From Mytilus californianus (lineage: Eukaryota > Mollusca > Bivalvia > Mytilida > Mytilidae): a DNA stretch of 64,000 nucleotides. Below, one piece after another: positions 31,757 to 44,384 of this stretch; the stretch's first letter is position 1; each line of letters begins with the position of its first letter. The notes beneath the pieces are model-generated. The model was not told the origin of the DNA and ran no database searches. It saw only the letters and a list, made by a program, of their open reading frames with translations. The stretch is from the NCBI RefSeq assembly GCF_021869535.1, contig NW_026262734.1:113909588-113973587 (forward strand), written 5' to 3'. The translations under genes were made by a program, and so were the position numbers.

Positions 31757-33480
31757 AATAAAATTGAGAATGGAAATGGGGAATGTGTCAAAGAGACAAC
31801 AACCCGATCATAGAGCAGACAACAGCCGAAGGCCACCAATGGGTCTTCAATGCAGCGAGAAACTTCCGCACCCGGTGGCGTCCTTCAGCTTGCCCCTAAA
31901 CAAAAATGTTTACTAGTTCAGTGATAATGGACGTCATAATAAACTCCAAATTCTACACAAGAAACTAAAATTAAAAATGATACAAGACTAACAAAGGCCA
32001 GAGGCTCCTGACTTGGGACAGGCGCGAAAATGCGGCTGGGTTAAACATGTCTTTTGAGATCTCAACCCTCCCCCTATACCTCTAGCCAATGTAGAAAAAA
32101 ACAAACGTACAACAGTACGCACCGTAACACTCAGTTTAAGAGAAGTCCGAGTCCGATGTCAGAATAGGAAACAAAAGAAAATAAACAAAATGACAATAAT
32201 ACTTAAATAACAACAGACAACTAGCAGTTACTTACATGCCAGCTGCAGACCTCAATTAAAATGATTGAAAGATTATGTCTTCATCATTTCAATGTCAGGC
32301 ACAATCCCTTCTGTTAGGGGTTTAGTATTACACCATCATATAATATATGAGAAGAACATAACCCGTGTCATGCCAACAACTGGTTTTAGAATGAATATGT
32401 TTAAATCCGATGCAAAGACCCTATACGTGAATCAATATTAAAGCCAAAATATGCAATCTTCAATGACCTGACAACAATATCGTAACTATATCCCTTCCTA
32501 ATAAGTCTGTTTAAAGGTTTTGTTAGCTTTTGAGGTGAATACTGACATTTTTGTGGTTTGTAAAGAATATTACCATAAAAGATTGGATGTGAAATACCCG
32601 AACGTATAAGATGTCTGCATGTTGAGTTATATTTACAAATTATGTCCTTATACCGATGATAACATTTAGTAAATGTTTTGACTAGTTTATGATATCGAAA
32701 ACCCTGGTGTAATAATTTTTCAGTAATACATAAATTTCTTTCGCTAAAACCTAATACGTTGTTACATACACGAGCGAATTGTACAAGTTGAGATATATAA
32801 AACACCATAAGATGGTGACAAGGGAACGTCACCATCTAAAAATGGATAATTAACGATAGGAAATGAAAAATCATCTCTTGTATCATACATTTTTGTATAA
32901 AGCTTCCCGTTAATGATATAGATATCAAGATCGAGGAAAGGACAGTGGTCATTGTTGGTATTAGCTTTATTTAAAGTAAGTTCATCAGGATAAATTTCTT
33001 TAGTATACATACTGAAGTCGTCATTATTGAGAGCCAATATATCATCCAAATATCTAAAAGTATTGTTAAATGTTTGTATCAGATGTTGTTTCGATGGGTC
33101 TTTGCTGATTTTAGTCATAAATTGAAACTCATAACAATACAAAAACAGGTCCGCAATAAGTGGTGCACAGTTAGTCCCCATTGGAATTCCGATAATTTGA
33201 CGATATACGGAATCTCCAAAGCGAACAAAAATGTTATCAAGTAAAAATTCAAGGGCAGATATAGTATCAAAGCATGTCCAATTGACATAGCTCTTTTGTT
33301 TGGTGCTACTAAAAAATGACCTAAAAGAGTTTGGACATATGTATTCGCATTCTGACTTTTAAACCTTAATACAACTTCATTTTGATTCTGTTGGATAGTC
33401 TCATTGACAATCATATCACATCCCCTTAATTTTATAGCATTGCTTATTTTAATATGTCTTCCAAAAAATGATGTCAATTA
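31757..33480 (-). mobile_element. PLE family 1, copy B (complete 3' end)
   Basis: The 3' UTR (31757-32400) has the family terminus (AAATTGAGAATGG on the plus strand) and all the UTR blocks of copy A. The coding region follows to about 33330 and upstream sequence to about 33480. It is the 3'-most of three tandem copies; its 5' part is nearly identical to copy C and its 3' part is distinct. Confidence 0.85.
32401..33330 (-). pseudogene. PLE-type reverse transcriptase, copy B, frameshifted
   Basis: Same protein as copy A: KSYVNWTCFDT, RFGDSVYRQIIGIPMGTNCA, LIADLFLYCYE, RYLDDILALNNDDF, then the thumb. One extra A in an A-run at about 32799-32804 shifts the frame just after SPSYGV, so the C-terminal 140 codons are in another frame (32401-32835). 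The end is IGSLHRI. Tyr is intact where copy A has its stop. The 120-codon frame at 33115-33477 overlaps the RT in a different frame and is largely a shadow; its first 60 codons lie upstream of the RT match and could be 5' PLE sequence. Confidence 0.8.
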
Positions 33481-33716
33481 CCATACAAAATAATGATAAC
33501 TTGGAGCATGCTCTATCAATTGGAATATAGTAAGAATACAAATTAGGATAGATTATATTGTAGTTTGAGGGGAAAATGGATACAAAAAAAACAAGTGATG
33601 AGACTTGAATGAAAGACACTAAATGAAATACAAGGTCTTAAAGGAGAACATGCATATACAGGACACTTTCATACTATGGTGTGAACCTTTTACTTTTCAA
33701 TATATTTCTTTACCAA

Positions 33717-33873
33717 TACAAAAAAGTAAAGTCACAAAAATACTGATCTCCGAGGAAAATTTAAAAAGGAAAGTCCCTTATCAAATGGCAAAATCAAAAG
33801 CTCAAACACATCAAACGATTGGATAACAACTGTCATATTCCTGAATTGGTACAGGCATTCTCTTATGTAGAAA
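33717..33873 (-). mobile_element. PLE family 3 3'-end fragment in tandem spacer
   Basis: Same 3'-terminal segment as at 47005 and 15566; 5'-truncated. Duplicated at 35575-35731 as part of the 1858-bp unit. Confidence 0.75.
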
Positions 33874-34249
33874 AAGAGTACTAGTTTCTTCATCAGTTAA
33901 AAAATCTGACCTATAAAGCAAACTCTTTACACCAATATGATATGGAAATCAACAAGAGATCTCAAACGTACACCAGTACGCACCGTAAAACTCAGTTTAA
34001 GAGAGAAGTCCGAGTTCGATGTCAGAATAGGAAACAAAAGAAAAATAAACAAAATGACAATAATACATAAATAACAACAGACTACTAGCAGTTACTGACA
34101 TGCTTGCTCCAGACCTCAATTAAACTGATTGAAAGATTATGTCTTCATCATATGAATATCAGGTACAATCCCTCCTGTTAGGGGTTTAGTATTCTACCAT
34201 CATAAAATATATGAGAAGAACATAACCCGTGTCATGCCAACAACTGGTT

Positions 34250-35188
34250 TTAGAATAAATATGTTCGATTCCGATGCAAAGACCCTATAAGTGAGTCAAT
34301 ATTAAAGCCAAAGTATGCAATCTTTAAGACAACAGTATCGTAACTATATCCCTTCTTAGCAAGTGTGTTTAAAGGTTTTGTTAGCTTTTGAGGTGAATAC
34401 TGACATTTTTGTGCTTTGTAAAGAATATTACCATAATCGATTGGATGTGAAATACCCGAACGTATAAGATGTCTGCATATTGAGTTATATTTCCGAATGA
34501 TGTCCTTATACCGATGATAAACTTTAGTAAATGTTTTGACTAGTTTATGATATCGAAAACCCTGGTGTAATAATTTTTCAGTAATACATAAATTTCTTTC
34601 GCTAAAACCTAATACGTTGTTACATACACGAGCGAATTGTACAAGTTGAGATATATAAAACACCATAAGATGGTGACAAGGGAACGTCACCATCTAAAAA
34701 TGGATAATTAACGATAGGAAATGAAAAATCATCTCTTGTATCATACATTTTTGTATAAAGCTTCCCGTTAATGATATAGATATCAAGATCGAGGAAAGGA
34801 CAGTGGTCATTGTTGGTATTAGCTTTATTTAAAGTAAGTTCATCAGGATAAATTTCTTTAGTATACATACTGAAGTCGTCATTATTGAGAGCCAATATAT
34901 CATCCAAATATCTAAAAGTATTGTTAAATGTTTGTATCAGATGTTGTTTCGATGGGTCTTTGCTGATTTTAGTCATAAATTGAAACTCATAACAATACAA
35001 AAACAGGTCCGCAATAAGTGGTGCACAGTTAGTCCCCATTGGAATTCCGATAATTTGACGATATACGGAATCTCCAAAGCGAACAAAAATGTTATCAAGT
35101 AAAAATTCAAGGGCAGATATAGTATCAAAGCATGTCCAATTGACATAGCTCTTTTGTTTGGTGCTACTAAAAAATGACCTAAAAGAGT
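34250..35188 (-). pseudogene. PLE-type reverse transcriptase, copy C, chimeric
   Basis: The N-terminal 140 codons from MGTNCAP are identical to copy B, including the same extra A that shifts the frame. The C-terminal part follows copy D: SICRHLIRSGISHPIDYG and a two-codon deletion giving TVVLKIAYFG. The end is extended to RNRTYLF through loss of the usual stop. The switch lies between 34522 (last copy-D-specific base) and 34575 (first copy-B-specific base). Confidence 0.85.
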
Positions 35189-35574
35189 TTGGACATATGT
35201 ATTCGCATTCTGACTTTTAAACCTTAATACAACTTCATTTTGATTCTGTTGGATAGTCTCATTGACAATCATATCACATCCCCTTAATTTTATAGCATTG
35301 CTTATTTTAATATGTCTTCCAAAAAATGATGTCAATTACCATACAAAATAATAATAACTTGGAGCATGCTCTATCAATTGGAATATAGTAAGAATACAAA
35401 TTAGGATAGATTATATTGTAGTTTGAGGGGAAAATGGATACAAAAAAAACAAGTGATGAGACTTGAATGAAAGACACTAAATGAAATACAAGGTCTTAAA
35501 GGAGAACATGCATATACAGGACACTTTCATACTATGGTGTGAACCTTTTACTTTTCAATATATTTCTGTACCAA

Positions 35575-35731
35575 TACAAAAAAGTAAAGTCACAAAAATA
35601 CTGATCTCCGAGGAAAATTTAAAAAGGAAAGTCCCTTATCAAATGGCAAAATCAAAAGCTCAAACACATCAAACGATTGGATAACAACTGTCATATTCCT
35701 GAATTGGTACAGGCATTCTCTTATGTAGAAA
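35575..35731 (-). mobile_element. PLE family 3 3'-end fragment, second spacer
   Basis: Duplicate of 33717-33873; one substitution noted (TTTCTGTACC for TTTCTTTACC). Confidence 0.75.
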
Positions 35732-36107
35732 AAGAGTACTAGTTTCTTCATCAGTTAAAAAATCTGACCTATAAAGCAAACTCTTTACACCAATATGATA
35801 TGGAAATCAACAAGAGATCTCAAACGTACACCAGTACGCACCGTAAAACTCAGTTTAAGAGAGAAGTCCGAGTTCGATGTCAGAATAGGAAACAAAAGAA
35901 AAATAAACAAAATGACAATAATACATAAATAACAACAGACTACTAGCAGTTACTGACATGCTTGCTCCAGACCTCAATTAAACTGATTGAAAGATTATGT
36001 CTTCATCATATGAATATCAGGCACAATCCCTCCTGTTAGGGGTTTAGTATTCTACCATCATAAAATATATGAGAAGAACATAACCCGTGTCATGCCAACA
36101 ACTGGTT

Positions 36108-36997
36108 TTAGAATAAATATGTTCGATTCCGATGCAAAGACCCTATAAGTGAGTCAATATTAAAGCCAAAGTATGCAATCTTTAAGACAACAGTATCGTA
36201 ACTATATCCCTTCTTAGCAAGTGTGTTTAAAGGTTTTGTTAGCTTTTGAGGTGAATACTGACATTTTTATGCTTTGTAAAGAATATTACCATAATCGATT
36301 GGATGTGAAATACCCGAACGTATAAGATGTCTGCATATTGAGTTATATTTCCGAATGATGTCCTTATACCGATGATAAACTTTAGTAAATGTTTTGACTA
36401 GTTTATGATATCGAAAACCCTGGTGTAATAATATTTCAGTAATACATACATTTCTCTCGCTAAAATCTAATACGTTGTTACATACACGAGCGAATCGTAC
36501 AAGTTGAGATATATAAACACCATAAGATGGTGACAAAGGGACGTCACCATCTAAAAATGGATAATTAACGATAGGAAATAAAAAATCATCTCTTTTATCA
36601 TAGATTTTTGTATTAAGCTTCCCGTTAATGATATAGATATCAGGATCGAGGAAAGGACAGTGGTCATTGTTAGTATTAGTTTTATTTAAAGTAAGTTCAA
36701 CAGGATAAATTTCTTTAGTATACATACTGAAGTCGTCATTATTGAGAGCCAATATATCATCCACATATCTAAAAGTATTGTTAAATGTTTGTATCAGATG
36801 TTGTTTCGATGGGTCTTTGCTAATTTTAGTCATAAATTGTAACTCATAACAATACAAAAACAGGTCCGCAATAAGTGGTGCACAGTTAGTCCCCATTGGA
36901 ATTCCGATGACTTGACGATATACGGAATCTCCAAAGCAAACAAAAATGTTATCAAGTAAAAATTCAAGGGAAGATATAGTATCAAAGCATGTCCATT
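36108..36997 (-). pseudogene. PLE-type reverse transcriptase, copy D
   Basis: The frame is open from about 36997 to 36267: KWTCFDTISSLEF, FGDSVYRQVIGIPMG, catalytic YVDD at 36756-36767 and SPSYGVYISQLVRFARV without the B/C frameshift. A TAA at 36264-36266 replaces CAA (Gln) of copy C; beyond it the frame continues for about 50 codons. The 5' end is broken at about 36995, where it joins a different repeat, so the first 22 codons of the longest frame are not PLE. It is the least damaged RT of the array. Confidence 0.85.
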
Positions 36998-37023
36998 TAG
37001 TTTGCTTAGAGTCGTGCAAATTT

Positions 37024-37340
37024 GATGAAACCCTTACACAATGATAAGAACCAAAACTCACAGAGAGAGTTCGAATTTGGGCAGCGAGTCAATTACCGTT
37101 ATAGAGTTATGCCACTTTATTATTTGAAAATTGCAAATTTATTTATTTCTGCACTTCTTCTAAGGTTCCCTCTTTCAAATTTCATGAAACTCGTACACAA
37201 TGCTAAGAACAACACAAGCAAGAGTTTGAATTTAGGCATTTTGTCATTTACCGGTCTAGAGTTATGCTCCTCTTTAACTTGGAAAATTGTAAAGCTTGAG
37301 CGGGGGCATTCCTGTCCACGGACACATTCTTTTAAGTTCT
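37024..37340 (+). repeat. Tandem dimer, 159-bp unit
   Basis: GATGAAACCCTTACACAATG at 37024 recurs as CATGAAACTCGTACACAATG at 37183, followed in both by AAGAAC, TTTGAATTT-like, CCGxTxTAGAGTTATGC blocks. The 160-codon frame across it is an artefact of the repeat. Confidence 0.75.
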
Positions 37341-37344
37341 GTTA

Positions 37345-38084
37345 TTTGTTAAGACAATGTATCCATTTTAAGATGTTGAATTCAGAAAAAAAACCACAGG
37401 TCTATCTACATGTTCGAAACATTTTTTCCTTTGTATTTTGTTTAATCATTCAGGGCAAGGAACATTTTTTTCCCCGCTATGTAAAATGTATTGTTATCTC
37501 TTAACTTTATAGTTAACAATTAGTTTCTGTACAATAAGACATTAAATGTATTAATAATAAGATTTAAGGTTCATCGAACCCACCACTTATTTGTTGTGCC
37601 ATCGATCTTTTCATATAATATCTTACGTCTAAAATTGATCATAAGTTACATGTATACTGCAATGTTCATGACATAAGACTTGTAAGATTTGTTTTGTAAA
37701 ATTTATTAGTGGGCCGCTGAAAATATTTAAGTCCATCTTATTATACATGTACGGTCTTTAATTGGTCTTCAACATGAACACAGACTGTGTCTGTAATTGT
37801 ATGTGAAAATAATTACTGTAATTATGAGATTGATTTCTTTTTATCCTATAGGTCAATTAGCAAATATGACCTCCCCTAAGTCAGGAAGGTACATGTATGT
37901 TTCAAAATTCCACAAATGGGGAAGAAAATGACAGGGAGAGATGCCTAGTAAATGTTACTAGTACAATTCAGCAATGGGAAGTATATTATATGTATGCACA
38001 ATTTCTACTGTATTGAATATTTATGTACTTTGCAAGACAACATGCTTTCAATACATAATATATGAAATATATATAATATATAAT
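37345..38084. other. No gene recognised
   Basis: AT-rich DNA without recognised features. Confidence 0.45.
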
Positions 38085-39600
38085 ACATGAGGGCCATGTG
38101 AGCTTATGCCGTCACTTGGGGTCTGTCGTCGTCGTCGTCTGTCGTCGTAAACTATTTCAAGAATCTTCTCTGTAACTACTTGGCCAAATACCTTCAAACT
38201 TTAACTGAATATTTTTTAGGGTATCTAATTGATAAATTGTATCCGAAGTTTTGGTTCATCAACAAAATAGCCGCCATGGCTAAAAATAGAACATAGTGGT
38301 CATATGCAGTTTTTAGCTTATATCTCAAAAACTAAATCATTTAGAGCAAATCTGACCGGGGTAAAACTGTTAAATAGGTCAAGATCTACCAGCCCTGAAA
38401 TTTTCAGACGAACCGAATAACCCATTGTTGGGTTGCTGCCACTATATTGGTAATTTTAAGGTAATTTTGCAGTTTTTGGTTATTATCTTGAATATTATGT
38501 AAGATAAAGATAAACTGTAAACAGAAAAAAATGTTCAGCAAAGTAAGATCTACAAAAAAGTTAATATGACCAAAATTGTCAATTGAGCCCTTAAGGAGTT
38601 ATTGCCCTTTAAAGACAATTTTACACAATTTGTTCATCATGTTTGCTAACATTTGAAAATAGTTTCCTCTGAAACTACTGGGCCTAATACTTTCAAACTT
38701 TAACTCAAAATTTCTTAAGGTAACTGGTTTATAAATTGTATCTGAAGTTTTTATCCATTAACAAACATGGCCACCATGGCTAAAAATAGAACATAGGGGT
38801 CAAATGCAGTTTTTGGCTTTTATCTCAAAAACTATAGCAGTTAGAGCAAAAATGACAAGCAGTTAAAATGATGAATAAGTCAAAATCTATCTGCTATGAA
38901 ATTTTAAGACCAATTGGACAACTCATTGTAGGCTAACTGTCCACAATACTTTATTGTTTTGAGATTTTACTGTTTTTGATTATTATCTTTAATATTATAA
39001 TAGATAGAAGGATAGTGTAAATGGAAAAAAAATGTTCAACTTAGTAGGATCTACAAATAAGTTAAATGATCAAAAAGAAGTTATTGCCCTTGAAACGTTT
39101 ATTCTTTACATTTTTTGTGAAAGTCTAATTACTTTTTTCAAAAATCTTCTCTGAAACTACTTGGCAAAATACTTAAAAACTTTAATTGAATGTTCCGTAG
39201 GGTATCTAGTTTACAGATTGTATTCGGGGATTTGATCCATTCAAAAACATGGCAGCAGTTTTTAAAAATAGAACATAGGGGTCAAATGAAGTTATTGGCT
39301 TTCATCTCAAAAACTAAAGCAGTAAGAGCAAAACTGACATAGGTGAAAGTGTTAAACAGGTTTAGATCTAGTAATCTTCAGACCAATAGGACAACTTATT
39401 GTTATGTTACTGTCCAGAAATAGTTGATTTTTAGGAAATTTTAGAGTTTTGGGTTACGTATTATCATTTATACTATTATAGAAAGAGAGAAAGTGTAAAT
39501 GACATAATTGTTTAGCAAAGTAAGATCTACAAGTAAGTCAAATGCCTGAAACTGAAATTACAGGTGTGCGATATCAGGCTCTCATGAGCCTCTTGTTACT
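38085..39600 (+). repeat. Three-unit tandem element, about 480-500-bp unit
   Basis: The block TCTTCTCTGTAACTACTTGG (38165) recurs as TTTCCTCTGAAACTACTGGG (38664) and TCTTCTCTGAAACTACTTGG (39144). GGCTAAAAATAGAACATAG, TCTCAAAAACTA and the AAAGTAAGATCTAC blocks repeat with the same phase. The start has GTCGTCGTCGTC; the end has CAGGCTCTCATGAGCCTC, a short inverted repeat. It is recognised as a bivalve-type repeat by memory only. Confidence 0.75.
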
Positions 39601-40309
39601 ATATATTAAGGTAACTTTGCTGTCACAAGTAGTAAGGAGAACTTATTAGAAAAAAATATACTGCAATAGAGAAACAAAGGATATGGGGTATCCATCCATG
39701 ACACAAAATCAGTACATATACAGCAAAAACACACTAAAAGCAAATGGACAGCACTTATTCTTCATCTCAAAGTCACAGTGAGGCCTTAAACACGGAGCAA
39801 AAAAAAAAAAGAAACTCACCTAACTGCATAATTAAGATGGTCCCTAGCACCTGCTTGAATGGAAATCTTTCCAAAAATAATTTGGATAGACTTATAAGAT
39901 GTAACACTACCAAATAGAACACGGTCGAAAAGAACATCCTGGAAAGTAGTATATATTTAAAACAAAATAGTTCTTTCGCATACGTGTAAATATCACATGA
40001 AAGGTGAAGGACTAGTGATCCTTGTAGAACACATTTTGGAAATTAAATTATTAGGTCAGACAGTTTCACTGTGTTACCTTTGTCGAAAGCAGAAGACAAC
40101 TTAAGGTATATCTTTTCTGTCTGTTTTAATAACTGGCAAATAATCTAAACATCTCATCCCAACCAATGAACCTTCAACCATGATGAGTCAAATAAAAATA
40201 TACATGATTTTACTGTATGTCACATGATGAAAACATTAGGATTTGTAGGTAGGGAATTTTGTCTCACCACTCTTTTCTTAAAAAAGTGGTAAAGTGAGAA
40301 AATGTATTC

Positions 40310-41240
40310 AAGTTTGGGATTAGGTCAGTTAAGGGGAACCACTAATGGTAAGTTAATGATAACTAGTATGCAGTCATACTACATTTATAGCATTGGCACA
40401 CCTCATTTCCAAAACTCAAACAAATAAAAGTTTAAAAAATTGAATCATTTGGAACTATTCATAAGGAGACAGGATAATAAAAAATGTGTTGTGAAGCTAT
40501 GCAAACTATGTATGATCCATTTTTCTAATTTGTCACCAAGTTACCCTGTTGCTATAAACAAAATTCTAGGGAGAAAGTGACAGTTGTACTATCAAAACTA
40601 CTACAGGCTAGACAATTTAGACATATCTCTATTGAGAAGATATTGTAACTTTAATAAAGCTAAATGGAAAAAGGTAAACAAAAATTAGAGATATGATTAA
40701 ATAAGAGTAGGTCAATTGACAGTGGAGTTGAACACATGCATTTTTAGCTCACATTGCCTGAAGGGCGAAATCTGGGCTTATGCCATAACTTTCATTCTGT
40801 CTACTTGCCTTCCGTTAACTTTTCTTAAAAAAAACATCTTCTCTGAAAGTGCTTAATAGATTGAAACCAAAGTTTGTTACCTTCAATTTTTGTCATGCTT
40901 TAGCAAAGTAAAAAAAGCGCGTGCTGTTTTTGGCGTCATCGCTGGTGGTGGTGTCATCAATGTATTAGTTTGATCAGTTTAAGATAAACCACTAATGTTA
41001 AGGTAATGATATTTTGTATGCAGTTGTGTAAGCATTTGCAAGTCTCATTTCCATGGATATTATATGGCTTGGTCCTATCATCATGGTTCATTGACTTTAA
41101 AACTTTTGCATGGTTTACAAGTTCAATTTTGTGTTTAAGTTAGTTTAAAGGGAACCACTAATGATAAGTTGGTGGTATTTGGTATGCAGATTTTAAGCAT
41201 TGGCATTTCTCATTTCCATGGAGATTATATGGCCCTATAT
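40310..41240 (+). repeat. Recurrent AACCACTAATG / CTCATTTCCATGG repeat
   Basis: The module (AACCACTAATG, GTAAGTTAATGATA-like, GTATGCAG, TTGGCA, CTCATTTCC) occurs at about 40340, 40985 and 41150. The rest of the interval is AT-rich and non-coding. Confidence 0.55.
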
Positions 41241-41244
41241 TGAC

Positions 41245-42450
41245 TTCGAATGTTTCGCAAAGTATAAATGTTTAAATATTGCCATTTTAATCTTAATTTA
41301 AACATTTGCATTTTACTATTAAAAAAACAGATGTGCAATTTATCTCCGTGTCAACTGTTTATTTTTATCATGTTATCAGAATTTGGAACTTCTTAAACAT
41401 TTGAATTGTTAGTATAGCTAAGAGCATTATCCATTGTTTAAGAAACATTCTGTACAACCTGTTCATTTGAGTATTTGATCTATGTTTCTGTAATTCACTA
41501 ATGAATCATTATGGAACATGTGTGGAAGTAGTTCTTTTGCAGTCAACATGTAGGTACCAGCTGAGAAAGATTATAAAGCTTGAACATCTTTGTCTTATTT
41601 ACTTGGCATTTTACAAAATTTGGATAGTTTAGTTTAAATACATTTTATTGTTCAAAAAGGACAAACGGATTAGACCCAAGTTTTTCAACTTACTAAAGTC
41701 TTCTTCAAGACGTACATAATTTGGATAGAAGTTCATGTTTAATCTAGAGATAACTCTGAACAAAATTACAATTGTTTTTTTATATAAAATTTTATGAAAT
41801 GAAGCAAATTTAATTTAAAAAACAAAAGTATGAAAAAGGACATTTTGATTTAACCAAATATTAGTGAATCCAGTATTTTATTTAGAAATTATTTAAAAGG
41901 ATGGTGCGCGACAATGTTTAAACCCTTTATGGAAAAACACTGTCATTGAGAGTGAATCAGAACTATCTTGTACAAAACTATGTACCTTTATAATAAAACA
42001 TGACCTTTGATAATGAATTTATTCAAAAAGTGAGGTTTCTTCATTTTATTTTATACATGTTACAGGAGTCTCTAGAAAGCCAAGCAAAACCAAAGGATAA
42101 TTTCATATATATATGGACTTCTGTAGGTATGTGTATATATATGATATTTTCTGAACAATATTTTTGGTCTACATACACATATATATGCAAGATTTGGAGA
42201 GTGTCTTAAAAAAAATACTTAAAAAACACTTGTTTTTCCAAACACAGTGCAGTTGTTAATGCTTCATGCGCTACCTATAATACGTTAAATGAAAACAAAC
42301 TTCTTTTGATCACAACACTGAAGAAACTGCTTGATTTTGTAAGTAAAAAGATCAGTTGTGTTTATATTTTGTATAAGAATAGATTTTTTCTTATTACAAA
42401 TATTAATTGCTTCAAGTTTTTTGCTACATAATTTTAATATAAATATAAGA
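41245..42450. other. No gene recognised
   Basis: AT-rich. Short frames at 42000-42209 and 42285-42470 carry no recognisable domain. Confidence 0.45.
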
Positions 42451-42452
42451 AT

Positions 42453-42670
42453 ATGTAGTATGATTGCCAATGAGACAACCCTCGACGAATGACATAGAAG
42501 TTAACAATAAGCAAATCCCATGACAAATGTAAAACAAAAAATCATGTGTCTAAGACTAAAATATCAATCAGCACACATCCAACATCCAATGGATTTAGTG
42601 AAAAGACTCCATTAACAGTCGGAGAAGAACATGACCTTGTGCAATGCCAAAATATAGGTATCGACAGATT
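42453..42670 (-). repeat. Retroelement 3'-end repeat (GTTGTCTCATTGGC family)
   Basis: Plus-strand GTAGTATGATTGCCAATGAG and following UTR-like sequence. Confidence 0.6.
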
Positions 42671-42674
42671 GTAG

Positions 42675-44175
42675 AACCGTGAATGTACATATGTATATAA
42701 CAATAATGTTTAGTTTGGTTTTAATTTACTGATAACAAAATCAATATTTATATCGATAAAATACTTTCTAGTTTTATCCAAAGATGTTATATCACAAGGG
42801 AGACAAATCATGTTTAAAGTTACTGAGGTTGTTTCATCTATAATACTAAAATAACGATGTCCAATTTGTTATCCGGCATGACGTAAAAATGACGAACTAA
42901 GAATTCAACTTTATATTTAACTAGTATAGGACAATGGTGTTGATTAAAAATTACACTATTCTGGGCCCTTTTGTCTTCTACATAATTAATATTGCCAATA
43001 ATTAACAAGTCCCGGGTCGAATCCGATACCGATACCAATAGTATATGTCACATGTAGTTTCCTGTTGTTTGTATGTTCTGTATCTTGAGCACCACCATGG
43101 GGTAAGGTGTAGAGAAGGACATTTACTACACTGTATCGGTACAGATTTAATGATTGCATTTTTCTACCCAGTTTCCCAGCCTTGCCGTGACGGGTCTAAC
43201 TAGCAAAAAGTTAACTTTCCCAAAAAACAGAAAGTACAATGCAATAAAACATATGAACATACACTCGCCTGATTTGCTCATTCTAAAAATTGAAAAATTG
43301 AAAAACAATTATATGCAAAATAATGGAAAAAATTGTAGTAAGAAAACCAGGACGGGTTCAAAAGGAAAGATTTTGAAGGTAGAGAAAACTGTGCACCTTA
43401 TAATAAGCATGACTTTATCAGGTGACAATACGAATACTAAAAATCCAGGCTTGAAATAAGGCGTTGGTACTCTAATTCAGTCACGGACCCGCGATGTCGT
43501 GGGTGTGTTCTAGTTATTTTTTAAAAAATAAGAACTTCCAGTGTATGGGAATGAATCAAATTAAGCTTAAATATATGATGATGAATGTAATTGTTTTCTT
43601 TTCAGAAGAAGACAACTTCTAGAAGGGAGACATTTAAAAGATAGAACAATCAATTGTTATTATGTCAACAACATATAAAGTTTATTGTAACGTTTTGAGA
43701 ATGTTTTGAATATAAATATTTTTGGAAGTTTTTTTTTTAATTTAGATTCTACAACAGACATGTTTCGAGGAGAAAAAATATGAATGTGATTCTTAAGCAG
43801 ATTTATTGAATTATTTTATTTTAAAAGATACTATGATGTCAGATGACTCAAGACATTGGATATAATTATATTATTTATAGAATCAAAATTGTATTTAAAC
43901 TAAAGCTACAGGAAACATCTAAAACTGCCAACGAAACTACAGTGACCAAAGATTGTTGGTTTGTGTTCCAACAAAAATATATATCATTGTCTTTCCGAAC
44001 ATGTTAGTGTCAAATGTATCTGATGAAGGTTTTAGAAACATGAAAATCATGTTACAGATTTTTTATATATTGGCATAAACAGGAAAATACATTTAAAGAC
44101 AGATTGAAAAGCCAAATCTGGTCTGTAATATGATACTGATATTGCTTGTCAAAAGGAGATTTGTGGTCTATATAA
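42675..44175. other. No gene recognised
   Basis: AT-rich. The 101-codon frame at 43154-43459 is Lys/Asn-rich, with no domain and no splice or promoter context that would support it. Confidence 0.4.
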
Positions 44176-44179
44176 CATT

Positions 44180-44290
44180 AAGAGATGTGGTATGATTGCC
44201 AATTAGACAACTAGTCCAATATGAACCGGATTAAAGCAATTATATGTCCCTGTACAGCCTTCAAAAGTAAACAACAGCCATATTAGTTGT
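44180..44290 (-). repeat. Retroelement 3'-end repeat (GTTGTCTCATTGGC family)
   Basis: Plus-strand AGATGTGGTATGATTGCCAA followed by a truncated UTR. Confidence 0.6.
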
Positions 44291-44384
44291 GTGGAACATA
44301 TAGAGTGTGAACTAGTTAACTTGACACAAAGGTTTTATGGGTGATATGGAATAATGTCTTTTAATTATTTTGTAACATGTAATA

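Larger units (their letters stand above)
33953..36995 (-). repeat. 1858-bp tandem units containing PLE family 1 copies C and D
   Basis: Matching points (AGCTTTTGAGGTGAATACTG at 32525, 34383 and 36241; ATGTCAATTACC at 33471 and 35329) all differ by 1858 bp. A unit holds a PLE1 copy whose 3' UTR is cut at about 33957, about 470 bp of spacer, and a PLE3 3'-end fragment. Only two substitutions were seen between B and C in the 5' 1.35 kb and two between C and D in the 3' 0.57 kb. Because the spacer and the PLE3 piece are included, amplification was at DNA level. Confidence 0.9.

Noticed and set aside
33115..33477. 120-codon frame present twice (also 34973-35335)
   Set aside because: Identity between copies only reflects the tandem duplication. 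Most of it overlaps the RT in another frame; the upstream 60 codons remain unassigned.
37022..37504. 160-codon plus-strand frame, the longest non-RT frame
   Set aside because: It runs across a 159-bp tandem dimer and AT-rich DNA; the codons of the two units are not conserved in frame and no domain is visible.
43154..43459. 101-codon Lys/Asn-rich frame
   Set aside because: Compositionally biased, with no domain, conserved copy or promoter/splice context.
44010..44060. Second hammerhead candidate (CTGATGAAGG at 44020)
   Set aside because: The segment between CTGATGA and GAAA cannot form stem II, and stem I does not pair.
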